Positions 48,456-61,900 of a DNA stretch of 64,000 nucleotides are shown here, piece after piece. Source of the stretch: Tribonema minus (lineage: Eukaryota > Sar > Xanthophyceae > Tribonematales > Tribonemataceae); NCBI GenBank assembly GCA_017506865.1, contig JAFCMP010000357.1, forward strand, positions 927,994 through 991,993, in the 5' to 3' direction. Numbering within the stretch: position 1 is the first letter of the stretch; every line of letters begins with the position of its first letter. The notes under the pieces were generated by a model. It made no database searches and was not told the DNA's origin. It saw nothing but the letters and a program-made list of their open reading frames with translations. The position numbers were made by a program, and so were the translations under genes.

Positions 48456-49617
48456 CGAACCAACCCTGGATTGCTTCTGTCCGCTTTCAGCTGGGGCGAC
48501 TGTAGTGCCAGGAAGACTACACCGTCTAGGTTTCAAAGCAAGCCGCTATTGCCGTATATGATCCTTCAGCAGCTTCGCCGCGCCAGCGCTGTTGCACGAG
48601 TTTACATGCGACGTGTTGTCGAGTGTCGGCGAACCCCCCTTTGAGTGCCCCCGAGTGATAAAAATTCACGATCATGATCACGGATTTGGTGAGTGAGATC
48701 GATGTGATTGGATGGTCCACCTGGTGGTCGCGCACTGTGACAAACACCATAAATATTTTTGCCCGTGTTGAGAAAACATTGAACACTCTTACTTGTAGCA
48801 GCGAGCGAATGCAAGATACGGTGCTGCTATTGAGGGCAGCAGGCGCAGAGCAACGCCAATGTGCAGCAACATGAAGTGCCATCCCCCAACAGCACAGGAG
48901 CCCGGTCATCCCTCTTGAGCCACAGTGTGCTGTTCGCGAAGGCAATAATTTTCACAACAAAAATAATTGAATGCTTGAGCAGCAACGCGTGCTGCAGACT
49001 AACCATTGCCTGCTGCACTCATCATCCATGCACAGCTATGTACACGCACCCATTATGTCCCTGATGAGGCGCGACAGGCCATTAAAAGCCACGTAAAGCA
49101 GCGCACTCGCAAATGTGCTTGTTTCATACTCGGTCGCCTGTGTGCAGCTGCACCCGCAACGCCTGCTCAAAGCTGCTGCCCGCCTCTCCTTCTGCGCTGC
49201 TGCCGCCGCCGCCGCTGCTGCCGCCGCCGCCACCGCCTTCACACGTGCCACTGCCATCACCCGTCCCGCTGCCACTCCTGCCATCACCGTCGCCGTCGCC
49301 GCCGCTGCCGCTCGGGTCACCGCCGCCGCTGCCGCCGCCGCTGCTGCTGCCGCCATCAGCGCCATACACAGCTGCCACAGCAGCGACAGCAGCGGCATGG
49401 CGGAGCCGCCCTGGCTCGCGCCGCGGCGCAAATCGCCTCACCGTCTCCGCGCATGCAAAGCTTTGTCAATACAGGCACCGCGCACGCAGCGGCGCCGCTG
49501 ACAAAGCGCGCTCCACCTCTGGGGGTTCAACTTCAACTGAAAGTGTGTGAGTTGCATTGCCTTCGCTTCAGCAGGCAGGCAGACACATCCGATCGTGAAG
49601 CAGCCCTTGCTTCACTG

Positions 49618-52600
49618 ATGGGCAAGGTAAAGCCTGGTGGCCAACAGAAAGGCTCAGGCAAGGGCTGGAAGACTCAGGGTGGCAAGGGAGGTGCACCCAA
49701 AACGCAGACCGCGAAGCCCTGGGGAGGCAACAGACGCTTCCACGACATCAAGGGCGGGAGCGGGAGTGGAGGAACTGCCGCGAAGCGCAAAGGGAGAGGC
49801 AAAGCTCCTGTCAAGAAGAAGCATCAGAGCGCACTAGCGCCTGCTGTGCGCAAGGTCCCGAAAACAGTGAGCTATGCGGCCAACAGCACCATCCTGGTCT
49901 GCGGGGATGGCGATTTCTCTTTCACGAGAGGGCTGCTGAAGCACAGGCGCAGCGGCGCGGGGGTCGTGGCGACGAGCCTGGACTCGCACGATGTGGTGCT
50001 CAGCAAATACCCGGACGCGCTGGAGTGGCTGGACCGGCTTGCAGATGCCAAGGTGACAACACACTCAGTCAGTCATTTCTAAATCACATGCACACACATC
50101 CTGTGGAATTCGTTGCAACCGCTTGTCGTCCCGTCCGCCACTGCCAGTTGCCCCAGAGGCATCATCCTGTACCACCTGCAGCGGCAATTGCATGGGCAGT
50201 GAGTGTGCAGGACTGCTCACTTCGCAAGCTGTGCCATCATGCAATGCTGCTCACGAGCATGTTTGTGTGCCGATGACGGCTCGTGTAGTGGCAGTTCAGC
50301 GCACGCAATCCTGACTCAGTGTCATGCACGCAACGCCTTCGTTTGCACAGCTCTCAGTGCTGTGCTTGGGCCACGTACTCACCCTGCTACAGGCTTCAGC
50401 GGGCACAGCCTCCTGACATCAGCTAATGACCTCTGATAGAGCCACACAAGTCACTTCCGCTGCGACATAAATCATTGTGGGTTCAATGGTCGATTGCAGA
50501 AACGCAAGTGGACAATGCAACGTTGAGCGGCTGTGTGGAACCTTGTCTGCACAGAAGTCCCCGTTTTGGCACAGTGCCGCTGCATTTCAGCCTGCGCCTG
50601 CCACGCCCAGCAAGATGGTGCCGTGCCGTTTGAGCTACGACCATTTGTAGTGCCCTTCTCGTGTACTTCTACTTATCTCCTGCCCCTGCTGACTTATGGC
50701 TGCACACGCCAGCCCCAGCTGTGCTGCTGCTGAGCAGGTGACGCCCACGGCACCCCTGTCAGTCGCACTTGCAGCATTCGCTGCTCGCACGCTGCGTGTA
50801 GCACGCGTGCACTACGCGCTATACGCGTGCAGCATTCACCGGCGCTGCAATTGACGCGATGCACTCCCCCCTCCCCCCCGCGCGCACCGCTGAGCAGGTG
50901 CTGCACGGCGTGGACGCGACGCGGCTGGAGCAGGCGGTGCGGCCGCAACAGCTGTTCGACAGGGTCGTCTTCAACTTCCCGCACACCGGCGAGCAGAGGG
51001 TGCACCTCAACAGGTGCGCGCTGCGCCGCCGCCGCCACGCGGCAAGCGTGTGTATGGAGTACACTCAGAGTACATGGATCGCACTTGAAGCGTGTGGACG
51101 AGCGTGCCATCAGGAGCGTCAGTGCACCTGAGCGATGCCACGCTGCTCCTCCACAGCGCAGCGCAAGGCGGCTCGTGTGGGGCGGAAAGTGCTGCAGCAG
51201 CGCTCGGCGGCGGAAGCTGCGCGCTGCACCGGACGGCCACCTCAAAGCCGCTGACTTTGCTGATGCGGCAGCATGCGCCGCTCCCGTCGCTTCTGCAGCA
51301 CTGCGCCGCGCGTGCAAGCGCCGCGCCGTCGGTTCTCCAGCCATCGCGCACAGGGTCTGATGCTGACGGCAAACAGGGTGTGCGCGCCTGTGAACAGCCT
51401 CATGCAGTCGCTCTGCGGACACTCCTGGGTGCGCTCACTTCGCGCAGAGTGCGCACGAAGCACCCCCCCCCTCTCCCCCCCCCTGCAGAAGTCTTCGGCA
51501 CATCTACACACCGCCCTTACATTTCAATCAACAACCATAGCATACACCAATGCCCCCCCCCGTCGCCCCCTCCCAGGAACCTGCTGCGCAACTTCTTCAG
51601 GAGCGCGCGCGGCTACGTCAAGTGCGCGCCCGACGGTGGCGAGGTCCACGTCACCCTTAAGGAGGGGCCCCCCTACAACGGCTGGGAGATCAAGGAGGCG
51701 GCAGCCGCGGCCGGCATGCTGCCCATCAGGACGCTGGCCTTCGACCCCAACCAGTTCCCGGGGTACCGCCACCAGGTGAGCGCTGCTGCTGCTGCCGCTG
51801 CTGCTGCGCTGCTGCTGCTGCCGAAGCGCTGCTGCTGGGCACTTGTTGCGGGCCGTCTGGGTCCGCACGCCTCCAGCTGTACCGCGTCTGCTGCCACAGC
51901 CCCTGGGGGGCGCCGTGGCTCCGAGCCTGAGCGCCGACTGCATGCGCCGCTGCTGCGGCTGCTGCGCCCTTCAGCGTTGGAGTGTGCCATCTCGCCGCGC
52001 TGCGGTGCGCGACCGGCCCATGGGCACAGGCCGTCGCGCGCAGCTGACGCGCCTCCGTGGCTTCATGCAGCCGACACGCACGCGACGCCCGGGTCGTCAC
52101 TCCTCGCTCTCACCAACACCCGTTCGAATGGCCATTACCCCCCCCCCCCAGCCCCTGCCCCCCCCCCCTCCCCTCACACCCATCCCTCGCGCCCCCCCTC
52201 AGACGACGGACCCGAGCGCCAACGCGCTGGACGCCCGCGGCAGCAAGGTCCACGTGTACGGCCGCGCGCGCTGCCCGGAGCTCGACGGCGGCGCCGTCCC
52301 GCACGCGCCGCTGGTCGCGTTCGCCGCTACCGCCGCCGCGCCGCCGCCGCCGCCGGCCGCCGCGACTGTTGCGGACGGCAGCGCCGCATCTGATGCTGAG
52401 AGCGATGCCCTGATAAGCGTTGACGGCGGCAGCGATGACGAAGGCAGCAGCGGCGGAGGCGGCGAAGGCAGCGGCGATGATGGCGCTGCAGACTCGGGGA
52501 GCAACGACGGTAGCGAGCGCGGTGCCGCGTGTGACGGCGGCGTGCATAGAAGCCACGGTGTGAGCCGAAATAGCAGTAAAGCGGCGCAAAGAGGAGGTGC

Positions 52601-52832
52601 GAAGGGGGGCGAGCGGGGGGCGCATCATCATGGCTCGGTAGAAAATGGTCACGCAGGCGCTACGCGGCGAGAAAGAGCTGCGCGGGATGTGCCGCAGAAG
52701 GCGGCAGCAGGCGGCGTGCAGCTGCGCAGCGACTACTTCTATGTCCCATTTCATAGGTCCTTGCGGCATTTGATGCCGTTGGGGGGGGGGCAAAGAGGGG
52801 GACACTGTCATCACGACTGTTGCGGCCAATGA
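49618..52832 (+). CDS. BMT5-like 25S/28S rRNA (uridine-N3) methyltransferase
   Basis: Family members methylate a uridine of large-subunit rRNA in the nucleolus using S-adenosylmethionine. Exons 49618-50052, 50898-51013, 51577-51775 and 52203-52832 join in phase to give 459 residues. The first ~85 residues are Lys/Gly-rich (nucleolar-type). Then follow ILVCGDGDFSFTRGLL (the glycine-rich family signature), VATSLDSHDVVLSKYPDALE, HGVDATRL, FDRVVFNFPHTG, NLLRNFFRSARGYVK, EVHVTLKEGPPYNGWEI and FPGYRHQ. These are the family's conserved blocks in order. The ~209-residue last exon is unusual: after YGRARCPEL it becomes Ala/Pro-rich, then Asp/Ser/Gly-rich (ISVDGGSDDEGSSGGGGEGS), then basic, with DYFYVPFHRSL near the end. 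In-frame sequence continues upstream of 49618, but MGKVKPGG is the first convincing start. Confidence 0.9.
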
Positions 52833-55800
52833 TAATGGCGTCTCTCTGGACAACCATGGATGAAGCATATGTTCTCCTGTTGCTGCCAGTGTTTGTAGCA
52901 GTGTCGCATGCCGCGCAGAATGCGCAAGCAGCGTGCTGGTCAGAGACGTATACGGCGCGCGAACCCACATGATGTGCACCACAAACATTGTGGCGGTTGT
53001 GATGCCGTATGGTCATTGTTCACCTATACATGCATACATGAATCGGCTGTGTGCTCCCTGTCTGTCAATCGCCAAGGCATACTGGGGGTGCCGAACATTG
53101 CACATTACTGAAGGAGACAGAAGATGAAGTATAAGTATGCCAGTCCGCCGGCAGAAAGTACACACATGACACGGAGCCACTGACACCTTCAAACGCACAA
53201 ATTGTACAAGCACAGCACGATTGCAAACGATGCAGCAACATTCTGCAACTCGATGCAAGGCACAAGTTCAATGTTTTACATTCACAGTGTTTGTGGCACC
53301 AGGATTACTGTTATGGTAGCAAGCATGCCCTTGGTTCACTCGCGCATCATGGCGACACCAAAACTGTGCTTTCAGCAGCAGTGACGCACTGCGTCATTAT
53401 TGAAGCCTAACAGCCCCCCAGGCCAAGCATGTCGGATCACAAGCACCTCACTGAGTCAGAGTCCCGGTCTATGATGTGGCCCCCCTCCCATTTACAGCAA
53501 CAATGTGAGATCAAGCAGTGACCGGCCTTGACTGATGCGCCCGATGTACGTCTGAACTGCTGATGTGCTTGACTTGGCCGAGGCGTCGCAACATTGGACC
53601 CTACTGTAGTATGTGACTTCAATGAGGTGCTGAATTGGCCGAGGTGCTTGAACGCACTGACATGCTGATTTCATTGATGCATTGATGTAGTCTGATCTGC
53701 TTATGTGCTGAATACCGTGTGACAATGACATACTGCCTTGATTGAAGCACTGGACCCTATGATACACTTGAGCCGCTGAGTTGACTGAGATGCTTGATCA
53801 CACTGACCTGGCCTTGTGCAGGTTAAGGGGTGAAGTAGCTACAAGGCTACAAGGGTTATTACATGCACATGACAACAGACGCTTTATGGCATGTAAACAA
53901 CTGCCAGCACCATGTCCCACAAGACATACTCTGCCGTTATGCAGGTCTTTGCTGCCAGCGGTCTTTGGAGTCATACGAGCACACATGTTGATCAAGCTTT
54001 CACATGCAACAAGGGTACTCAACACACTTAATGGTATACTGCAAATTCATGCCCTGCGATCTAGACACCTGAATGAACTTGCAACACCACGCGACTTCAA
54101 CAGGCAGGCCATTGCAGTGCCACCTGGCATGATACATCTTCAAATGCAGCCACCACAAGTACCTAGTGACACAATTTCAGTTTTAAATTGCTGAGCACCT
54201 GCCACCTGTGGTGAGCTTCGTCACCAAGTGCCAATGCCAATGCATTGCCTCCGCCAAAGAGTCGCCAAAATGGCGCATGGCCACTGCAGCCACAATTGCC
54301 GCAGGTCCTCAGTCCTGCCTTGCCAGCATATGTACGTCCTGCTATGCAAGCCTCGCTCTTCACTAGCATGCCTGTCGCTCGCCTGTAAAATCGCTGATGG
54401 CTTTAAGCTCTATGTATTGTCTAGGTGCCAGTGCACGCTCAGCTTTGCGAGTGTGCAATCAAGACCAAGAAGCTAAATAACTTCACCAGTGCTCGGCAAT
54501 CAAGGCACATGCATAAAAGAATGCAACGTTATGAGTTGAACTTGAAGAACGAAGACCGGCGCGTCACTGCCACAGCGGCGTAAGCAAACAAGTCCCACGC
54601 AGATCTGAAGCAAGACCCACTTCCTCTCAAATGTGGCCATCATCATCACTTGCTGCACATGGCGCAAAGCGTCGCATCTCGAATGAGCAATCAGCAAAGT
54701 CAAGCAAAGCCAGTATGCGTGGTGAGCGTGCTACATCAACTTCAACCAGAACCAACACAGCAAGGCATGACGTGATGATGTGCACTTTTAATCGCATCAC
54801 GCAAACAGCACAAAGGCCATGCATCAACCATCACCTGAATTGAACAAACGAATGCGGCAGCATGATGATGCATGTCACCAGTCACCGTCGCTCGCGCGCG
54901 CGCCCGCCGCCCCTCGCAGCAAGCAGCAGCACCGCCCGCAAGACACGCGCCACAAGCAAGCCGCCTCCGCCAAACACAGACTTGTTCTTGTATTGCGCGC
55001 CGCCACGGTCCACCGGCCGCTGCTCCTGAATTGCGACACCTCCTTTGTCCTCAGTCCGACACAAGACGTTTTTGCTCCGATGGCAGCGCGCTCCTACTCC
55101 TCCGGTCCGATTACAAGTCCTTACTGCCGCTCTCCCGCAGAAATGGGTCCAACGAGCGCCCTCTAAGCACAGCCAGAGCCGGTCCTTACGTCCTTCCCTC
55201 ACAAGCGGCGGCGGTGGCTGCGCACGGGTACATGTACGGCAAGCTAGCGGCGGGCACAGCGCGGGGGAGTGAGGCGACGCAACACGTTACGCTCAGAGAG
55301 GGACGCGAGCAAGGCAAGGGCGCGGACAAGAGAGAGTCATCTCCAACGCCGGCGTTGCACCGCAAGCAGTGCTCAGCAGCTGCTGCTTGACTCCCCCCTC
55401 GCCCGATCCGCTCCACCGCCTGTGCCATTAGCTACAGCCAGCGCCCGCCTCTCTCTCTCTCTCCCTCCCTCCCTCCCTCCTGCCTACCGCTGCCACCGAG
55501 GTCCTACTCACTGCTGCTGCGCGTCGGCACTGCGACGCCTGAGGCCTGCGGACGCGTATCGCGCATGGGCAACGGGTGACTGTGAGACGCTGTCAACTAC
55601 ACAAACGACCGGCTGCTGCTGCTGTCATGGCGGCACTAATCGGCCGGCCCCTGACAGGCGCGAAGGCTCCAAGCTGTGGAGCGGCAGTGCAGACTTGCTG
55701 TGATCCACCAGTGCTCCCCCCCCCCCAACCCCTCCTACCCCCCCCTCCCCCCCCCCCTTCCCCAGCCCGTTGACATCCCCGGCGGCGGCCTTGACCTCCG

Positions 55801-56165
55801 CTTGGTATGCTCTATGCCGCCCAAGCAGGCAACACACAGCGCTCTGCCTGTGAGTCAGAAGTGGTACGTCTGTTGCGCTTCCTTCTTCACCACAAGCAGC
55901 GCTCGCCGCAGCTGCTGTCTCGCGCATTTGATGCCGAGCGCTGAGGCAGCGCATCTGCCTGCTCCGCCATTGACTGCACCACCATGGAAAAAGGCTCGCC
56001 TCTGACCTGCTCTGTGACTGCGCTGCTGTCGCTGCCAGCCCTCTCACCCCCCCGCCTACCCCCTCCCCCCAATCCCACACCCCACCTAGCTAATACACAA
56101 CCTTGCCCCCTCCTCCCCCCCGCACCCCACACACTACGCGCCCCTGTCCCTCGCCACCCCCCCCT
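52833..56165. other. Intergenic region, no supported gene
   Basis: The frames are short and shadow each other. Around 53530-53790 the sequence repeats short degenerate phrases (tgctgat, ggccgagg, gcttga), as in a decayed repeat. A 13-codon segment at 55766-55804 with an acceptor (ttccccag) and GTATGC donor could be an isolated exon. Pyrimidine-rich (ctcc)n lies at 55451-55480. Confidence 0.5.
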
Positions 56166-57881
56166 CTATTCCTCGTTGTCGTCGGCGCGGCCCGCATCGT
56201 CGTCGCCGTTCGCGCTGCCGCCGCCATTCGCCGCCGCCGCCGGCGCCTCCTCGCCGCGCTCCTCCCCCTCCGCAGCAGCAGCAGCGGCGCCGTCAGCGGC
56301 AGCGCCCTCCTCCTCCATGGGCGCCGCCGCCGCGGCACCGCTGCCGCCGCCCTCCGCGTCCTCCGAGTTGCGGCGGCGGCGCGGCGCCGGCGACGCCGAG
56401 CGCGACCGCTCCGAGCGCGGCGACCGCGAGCGGCTGCGCGAGCGGCCGCCCTTGCGCGGCGCCGGCGAGCGGCTGCGCGACTTGCTGCCGGAGCGCGAGC
56501 GCGACGACGAGTAGCGGCGGCGCGCTGCGCGGCGCGCGGGGGAGCGCGAGCGCGAGTCGCGGCCGCCGCCGCCGCCGCTGCCGCCGGCGCCGCCGCCGCG
56601 CGCGTTGGCTCGGTGCGGCAGGACGCGGATGTACGACTTGTCGAAGGGGTTGCGGAACTCTGAGTCGTCGAGCTTGCGCAGCGCGTAGTCCATGTCGGAG
56701 CTGCGCGGCGTGAGGAGGGGGTGGGGGGGGGGGTGAGCAAAACAGATGTTTGCGGGAGAGCAAGGGGGGGAGAGGGGGGGGGGGGGGGGATGCAAAGGCA
56801 ACATGATGTCGCGCTGTGCAAGAGGTGAAAGTGCAACGTCTACCGGAACAGACGACGCAGGGAAACGCAGTATGAAGTCGAAACCGCGAAGCGATGCGCA
56901 GTGCGCACTGTGTTCGCACTATGCGGGCGCGTAAACGCTTGTGTGCAGCATCCACAAAAGCGACGCTGAAGCAGACACAAGGCACGACACGCCACGTGCG
57001 CCGTCACCACAGTGCTTCACATGATGCATCTGGTGCATTGTCCACAGCAAGGACCTGTCGGCGCATCCGAGCTCGTGCGACCGCGCACCATGCGCGTGCA
57101 ATAGAGACCGCAGATGCGCCGCCATGCGATACAGACTGCAGTTGCGCCGCGGCTCACCGCGTCGCGTAGTGCACGATGCCGCCGCCGCGGTGGTCCACGT
57201 CCGTGTACACCACGTCGCCCGCCTTGCGCATGTGGTCCTTCAGGTCCTGCCAACTGGCGCTCGGGGGGAGCCCCGTCACGATGACGCGCCACTCCGTCTG
57301 GCGCCCGCCGCCCATGGGGGGGCCGCCGCGGCCTGCTAGTGCGGAAGGCGGCAGCGGACGCCCAACGTCAGTGAAGCCGTATGGGGCGTTCGTGTGGAGA
57401 GCGTCGTGAGGGGTGTGAGGTGTGCTGCGCGTGCATAACAATTGCGCAGGCATTATGATGTCGTGCTGTACTCGTTCGCGCAAAGGTCCATCCGGCGGGC
57501 CTCATTTAGAGAAGAGTGGCGCACGACGGCATTCAAAGCCCCCCTCCCCCCTCCTCCACCCCCCCTTGTAAGCAGTACACGCAGTTGATCTATTCACTCA
57601 CCACCGCCCCTGCCGGCGCCGAACCCGCGGCCGCCGCCGCGCTCGTCGAAGCCGCCGCCGCCGCCGCCCCCAAACCCCCTCTCGCGCGCCCCCCTTGCGA
57701 GCTCCACGCGCAGCCGCTGGCCATCCATCTCGTAACCGTCACGGCCGCTCACGGCGTCCTCCGCATCGCGCACGTCTTCAAAGGCGACGAAGGCGAAGGA
57801 CGGCGGGCGCGCGGGCGTCTTGAGGTCGATGTCGCGTATGCGGCCGTACTTGTAGAAGAGGTCCTCGACGTCTGCACGTCA

Positions 57882-57913
<32 letters not shown>

Positions 57914-58524
57914 GGGGGGGAGACAGAAGTTGTCGGCGAGGAACGAGGATGGTGGCGACAGCCAAACTGATGGAGCAGGAGAGGGGAGAATGTCGAATTG
58001 TGGCAGCTACCAACACATATTCAACGTGGCCGATCACACCTACTGGGTTTAAATGCGAGCGCTGCAGTGCCCGGCAGCAGTGGAAACATTGATGTGTGCT
58101 GCTGGCCTGCGGTAGGGGGGCACCAGGCATCTGGAGCGCACAGATCGGTAGCGAAGGAGATCAAGGGGCCCAAGGCAGCAAAAAAGGCAGCCTCCCTGGT
58201 TAGAGTGGATCGCCTCACACTGTAATCTTTATTTCATGAGAATTGCCCTCATCGCATGGAGGCAGTGCACTCAACGAAGACAAGCAACCCGCGCGGCGAT
58301 CAATTGATGCACAAGCCTCACGCATAAAATGATAATTGCGGGTGTAGGAGAACGTGTTGATGATGACAGTAGCTGCTGATTGCAAGAAGTATCCAAAAAT
58401 CGACGCAGGTGTGGGTGGCCGGGTTCATTGACTAGGAGCAACGACACCTTGCAACCTTCCTAAGAGGACGCTCACCCTTTTCCCTGACGTTCATGGGCAG
58501 GTTTCCAACATAGACCCTCGCCAT
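56166..58524 (-). CDS. SRSF1/SR34-type splicing factor
   Basis: SR proteins define exons and recruit the spliceosome. Exons on the complement: 58476-58524, 57602-57871, 57158-57332 and 56166-56700; all phases match, giving 342 residues. RRM1 opens with [20 protein letters not shown], then [15 protein letters not shown] and [20 protein letters not shown] (RNP1). A Gly/Arg-rich hinge follows. RRM2 is the pseudo-RRM with [20 protein letters not shown], the SWQDLKD heptapeptide that marks SRSF1-type proteins, then [18 protein letters not shown]. The RS domain (SRSRSP repeats) is shorter than usual and runs into an unusual ~80-residue Ala/Glu/Gly/Asp-rich acidic tail ending DDNEE. A 49-base first exon carries the start. 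The gene is divergent from SEC24. Confidence 0.93.
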
Positions 58525-58904
58525 TTTGGTTTCAGCAGACGCTCTGCTGTACACGCCCTGATGCAAATTGGCGGCCTGGGAAAACCGGTGGCCTGTCTTT
58601 CTGTCGGCGAGCTCGAGGGCTATGAAGCGACGATGAAAGAGCACAGGCGTGCAGGTCGTTCACCAGCTAGTCTCCTCTCGTGATATAGTCCTTCTGGATC
58701 GTGTGTGTGTGTGTGTTTTGGCTATCCATCCCCCCCGCGCGCGCCAGCACACTCAGAAACAGAAAAAGATCGCACGTCCGGTGGACGTTGTCTATCGCTA
58801 GTGTCTATCGCTAGTCTGGTGAAATGGCCGGCCTGCATGGATCAGAGAACTGAGGGAATCGTCATTGACTGCGCCCCTGGCACTGCAGCAGCACTTGCAA
58901 TCCG
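58525..58904. promoter_or_regulatory. Short divergent promoter region between SR protein and SEC24 genes
   Basis: Only 380 bases separate the two start codons, so a shared bidirectional promoter is likely. It contains a (gt)n tract at about 58699-58715 and a doubled gtgtctatcgcta unit (around 58787-58815). No TATA-like element is convincing. Confidence 0.45.
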
Positions 58905-61900
58905 ATGCAGCAGCAGCAGCACGCGCCGAGACGAGGCGCGACACACGCATCGCAAGAGCCGTTTGCGACAGACGAAACAGTGCCCGGAGGGGCGGTCTCG
59001 CGACCGCAGCAGCAGCCGCCGCTTGCATATGGCGCCATGCCACAGCAGCAGCAGCATCAAGGCATTGCCTACAGCGGCACGCCGCCACCCCAGGGGCCTG
59101 CTGGAGCTGCTGCTGCTGGCAACACTGGTGTTTACTCTCCTGCTGCACATCAGCAGCAGCCACCACCATACTCGCAACGGCCCGGCGCTGGTGCAAGCGC
59201 GCTGCGTCCCCCCTCAGCAATGACAGCACCTGTTGCACAGCTTAGTCCCCAGCCATTTTCACAAGGCCAGCAGCAGCATCTGGCTTCGCCCTCAGCTGCT
59301 GCGCCCCCAGCGCTGAGCCGGCAACATAACGGCGGCAGCAGGGATGGTGGCGCGCAGCACCCATACGGCCCGCCGCCAGGCGCTGCGCAGGCGCCGGCGC
59401 AGCAGCCGCAGCAGACCGCGGCACACTTGGGACCGCCGCCTCCTGCTTTCTCTGCATCTGGCTGGCAGCAGCAGCAGCAACAGCCGCAGCTGAATGGCGC
59501 GGCGAACGGCGGCAGGCAGCCGTATGGCCCGCCGCCAGGTGCGCCGCCACCGTTGCAGCACCAGCAGCAGCAGCCGCAGCACCAAGCATCGCATCTGATG
59601 CCGCCGGGGCCGCGGCCTGGACCTGGGCCTCCGGGGTCCGACAGCGCTCCGCTGCCGCAGCAGCTGCTGCGCAACGGCAGCAGCGGCGGTTACGGGCAGC
59701 AGCCGTTTGGCATGCCGCCCGGCGCGCCGCCACCGTCCCAGCAGCAGCAGCAGCATGCTGCGCTGCCGCCGCCGCCGTCGCAGCAATCCTACTACCAGCA
59801 GCAGCGGCGCCCGTCGCCAGCGTACCCGCAGCAGCTGGCGCAGCACCCGCCGCCGCCGTACTGCCAGCAACAGCAGCAGCAGCAGCAGCAGCAGGGCCCT
59901 CCGACCGGCTACGCGCCGCCCGGCGCCCCCGGCGGTGCCGCCGTCAGCGCTCAGCAGTACTCCGCACCCCCTCCTGCGGGCTCTCGTATCAACCCCGCGC
60001 AGATGCCGCGGCCGCGCCTGAGCGCTGATGACGGCGGCGCGGTCCAGCGCTACGACACGTGCACGCCGGAGGCGATGGGCAAGTTCCCGCTGGCGACGTC
60101 GGAGTTCATGGCGGTGGACGAGGGCAACGCGTCGCCGCGCTACGTGCGCGCCGTGCTGCGCTGCGTGCCGGCGACGCGCGACGCGCTGCGCGCCGCGGCG
60201 CTGCCGCTCGCCGTGGAGGTCACGCCGCTCGCGGAGCCGCGCAACGGCGAGGCGCCCGTGCCGCTCGTCGACTTCGGCGCCGCGGGACCGCCGCGCTGCC
60301 GCATCTGCCGCGCGTACATCAACGCGTATGCGCGCTTCGCCGCCGGCGGCGCGCAGTGGGCGTGCAACCTGTGCGGCGGCGCGCTGAACGACGTCGACCC
60401 CGCGTACCGCTGCGCGCTCGACGGCGCGGGGCTGCGCCGCGACCGCGCCGCGCGCGCGGAGCTCTGCCGCGGCAGCGTCGACTTTGCCGTCCCCGCGGAG
60501 TACGCCGTGCGCCCCGCGCAGCAGCCGGTCTACGCGTTCGTCATCGACGCGTCCGCCGCCGCGCGCGCGTCCGGCTTCACCGCCGCCGCCGCCGCCGCCG
60601 CGGAGCTCGCGCTCGACGCGCTGCCCGGCGGCGCCGGGCGCGCGCGCGTCGGCATCGCTGCGTTCACCGCGCCGTGCACTTCTTCGACGTCTCGCGCGAC
60701 GACGCGCCGCGCGCCGCCGTCGCCGTGGACGTGGATGAGCCCTTTGCGCCGCTGCCGGCGGCAGCGTGGCTCAGCCCGGTGGCGGCGCGGCGGGACGCGC
60801 TGCGGAGCGTGCTGGCGGCGCTGCCGGAGCTGGTGGGCGGCGGTGGCGGCGGCGGCGGCGGCGCGGCGGGGAGAGCGCCGTGCGCGCCGGTGGCGGCGCT
60901 GGCGGCGGTGGCGGACGCACTGCGGGTGGAGGGCGGGCGCGTGTTTCTGTTTGCGCAGGGGCCTTCCAACGTAGGTGAGCTGAGGTGCCGCTCGTCATGG
61001 CGTAGACTATATTAGTGGGTGGTCAAGCTGAGGTATGTTGACGATACCTTGGCACAGGCTGCGGAGGCATTCAATCTCGCTGCCAGGGTGCATGGTAACT
61101 AATGCCGGCGATTGCCAGATGGCGGCAGCTGCATGGCAGCCGTGGGGTGACAGCAGCTTTTTGATGCCGGCAATGCCAGCTGCTGTCAACAGTGCATGCG
61201 GTAATGTCGGAGGCAGTTTGCTTTGACGGCAGCGTTGGCGCTGCAGCGACAGGGCATGGTAGGAGGTACATGTGAACAGTGCTGACCAGGACAGCGCGTG
61301 CCGCATGTCGCAGGCCCTGTACATGAGCCGCGCAGCGCTGCAGCAGTAGGGTGCGGTATGAGGTGTGACCATTGCTGCTGATATGCAGGGGCTGTGCGCA
61401 CTTGGCACCACCGCTGTCCATGGAGGAACCCCAGAGGGCAGCGTCATCACGCCTAGCACGAAATCTGGGATTGTATCACAGGGCAGGCTGCGACAGTTGA
61501 CCTGATTAGGAGCCTAGACCCTCGAAAGCAAGGTGGAAGTTGCAGTTGGGGCGCACTTCAACTGTGACGTACTGTGCTGCCCCCCGTACCCCCGCCTCTT
61601 TGAGCACGCGTGGCGCTGGGCATTAAGAAGGCGGTCTGAGATGCCGCAGCGGTGCGTATGACTCTTACTGCGGCACATTTTATGAAGGTGGGATACCGCT
61701 GTAGACATCAAGGTGCCGCACCTTGCCACTTCCACGAGCTCACGCCAACAACCTGCATGAAGGAGGCCGTCGCTGCGCCGGCACTGTGCAGACGACGATC
61801 GTCGACCGCACCACCTTCGCACCTCCCCAGACCTGCCACGGCCCTTGCGCCGGGGCGCGTATTGCGCACCGCACGCACCAGCCGGCAAGGCAGCTAGCTA

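Noticed and set aside
55766..55804. A 13-codon exon PVDIPGGGLDLRL with good splice sites
   Set aside because: It is too short and isolated. No adjoining exon continues the phase, and C-run acceptor-like sites are frequent here.
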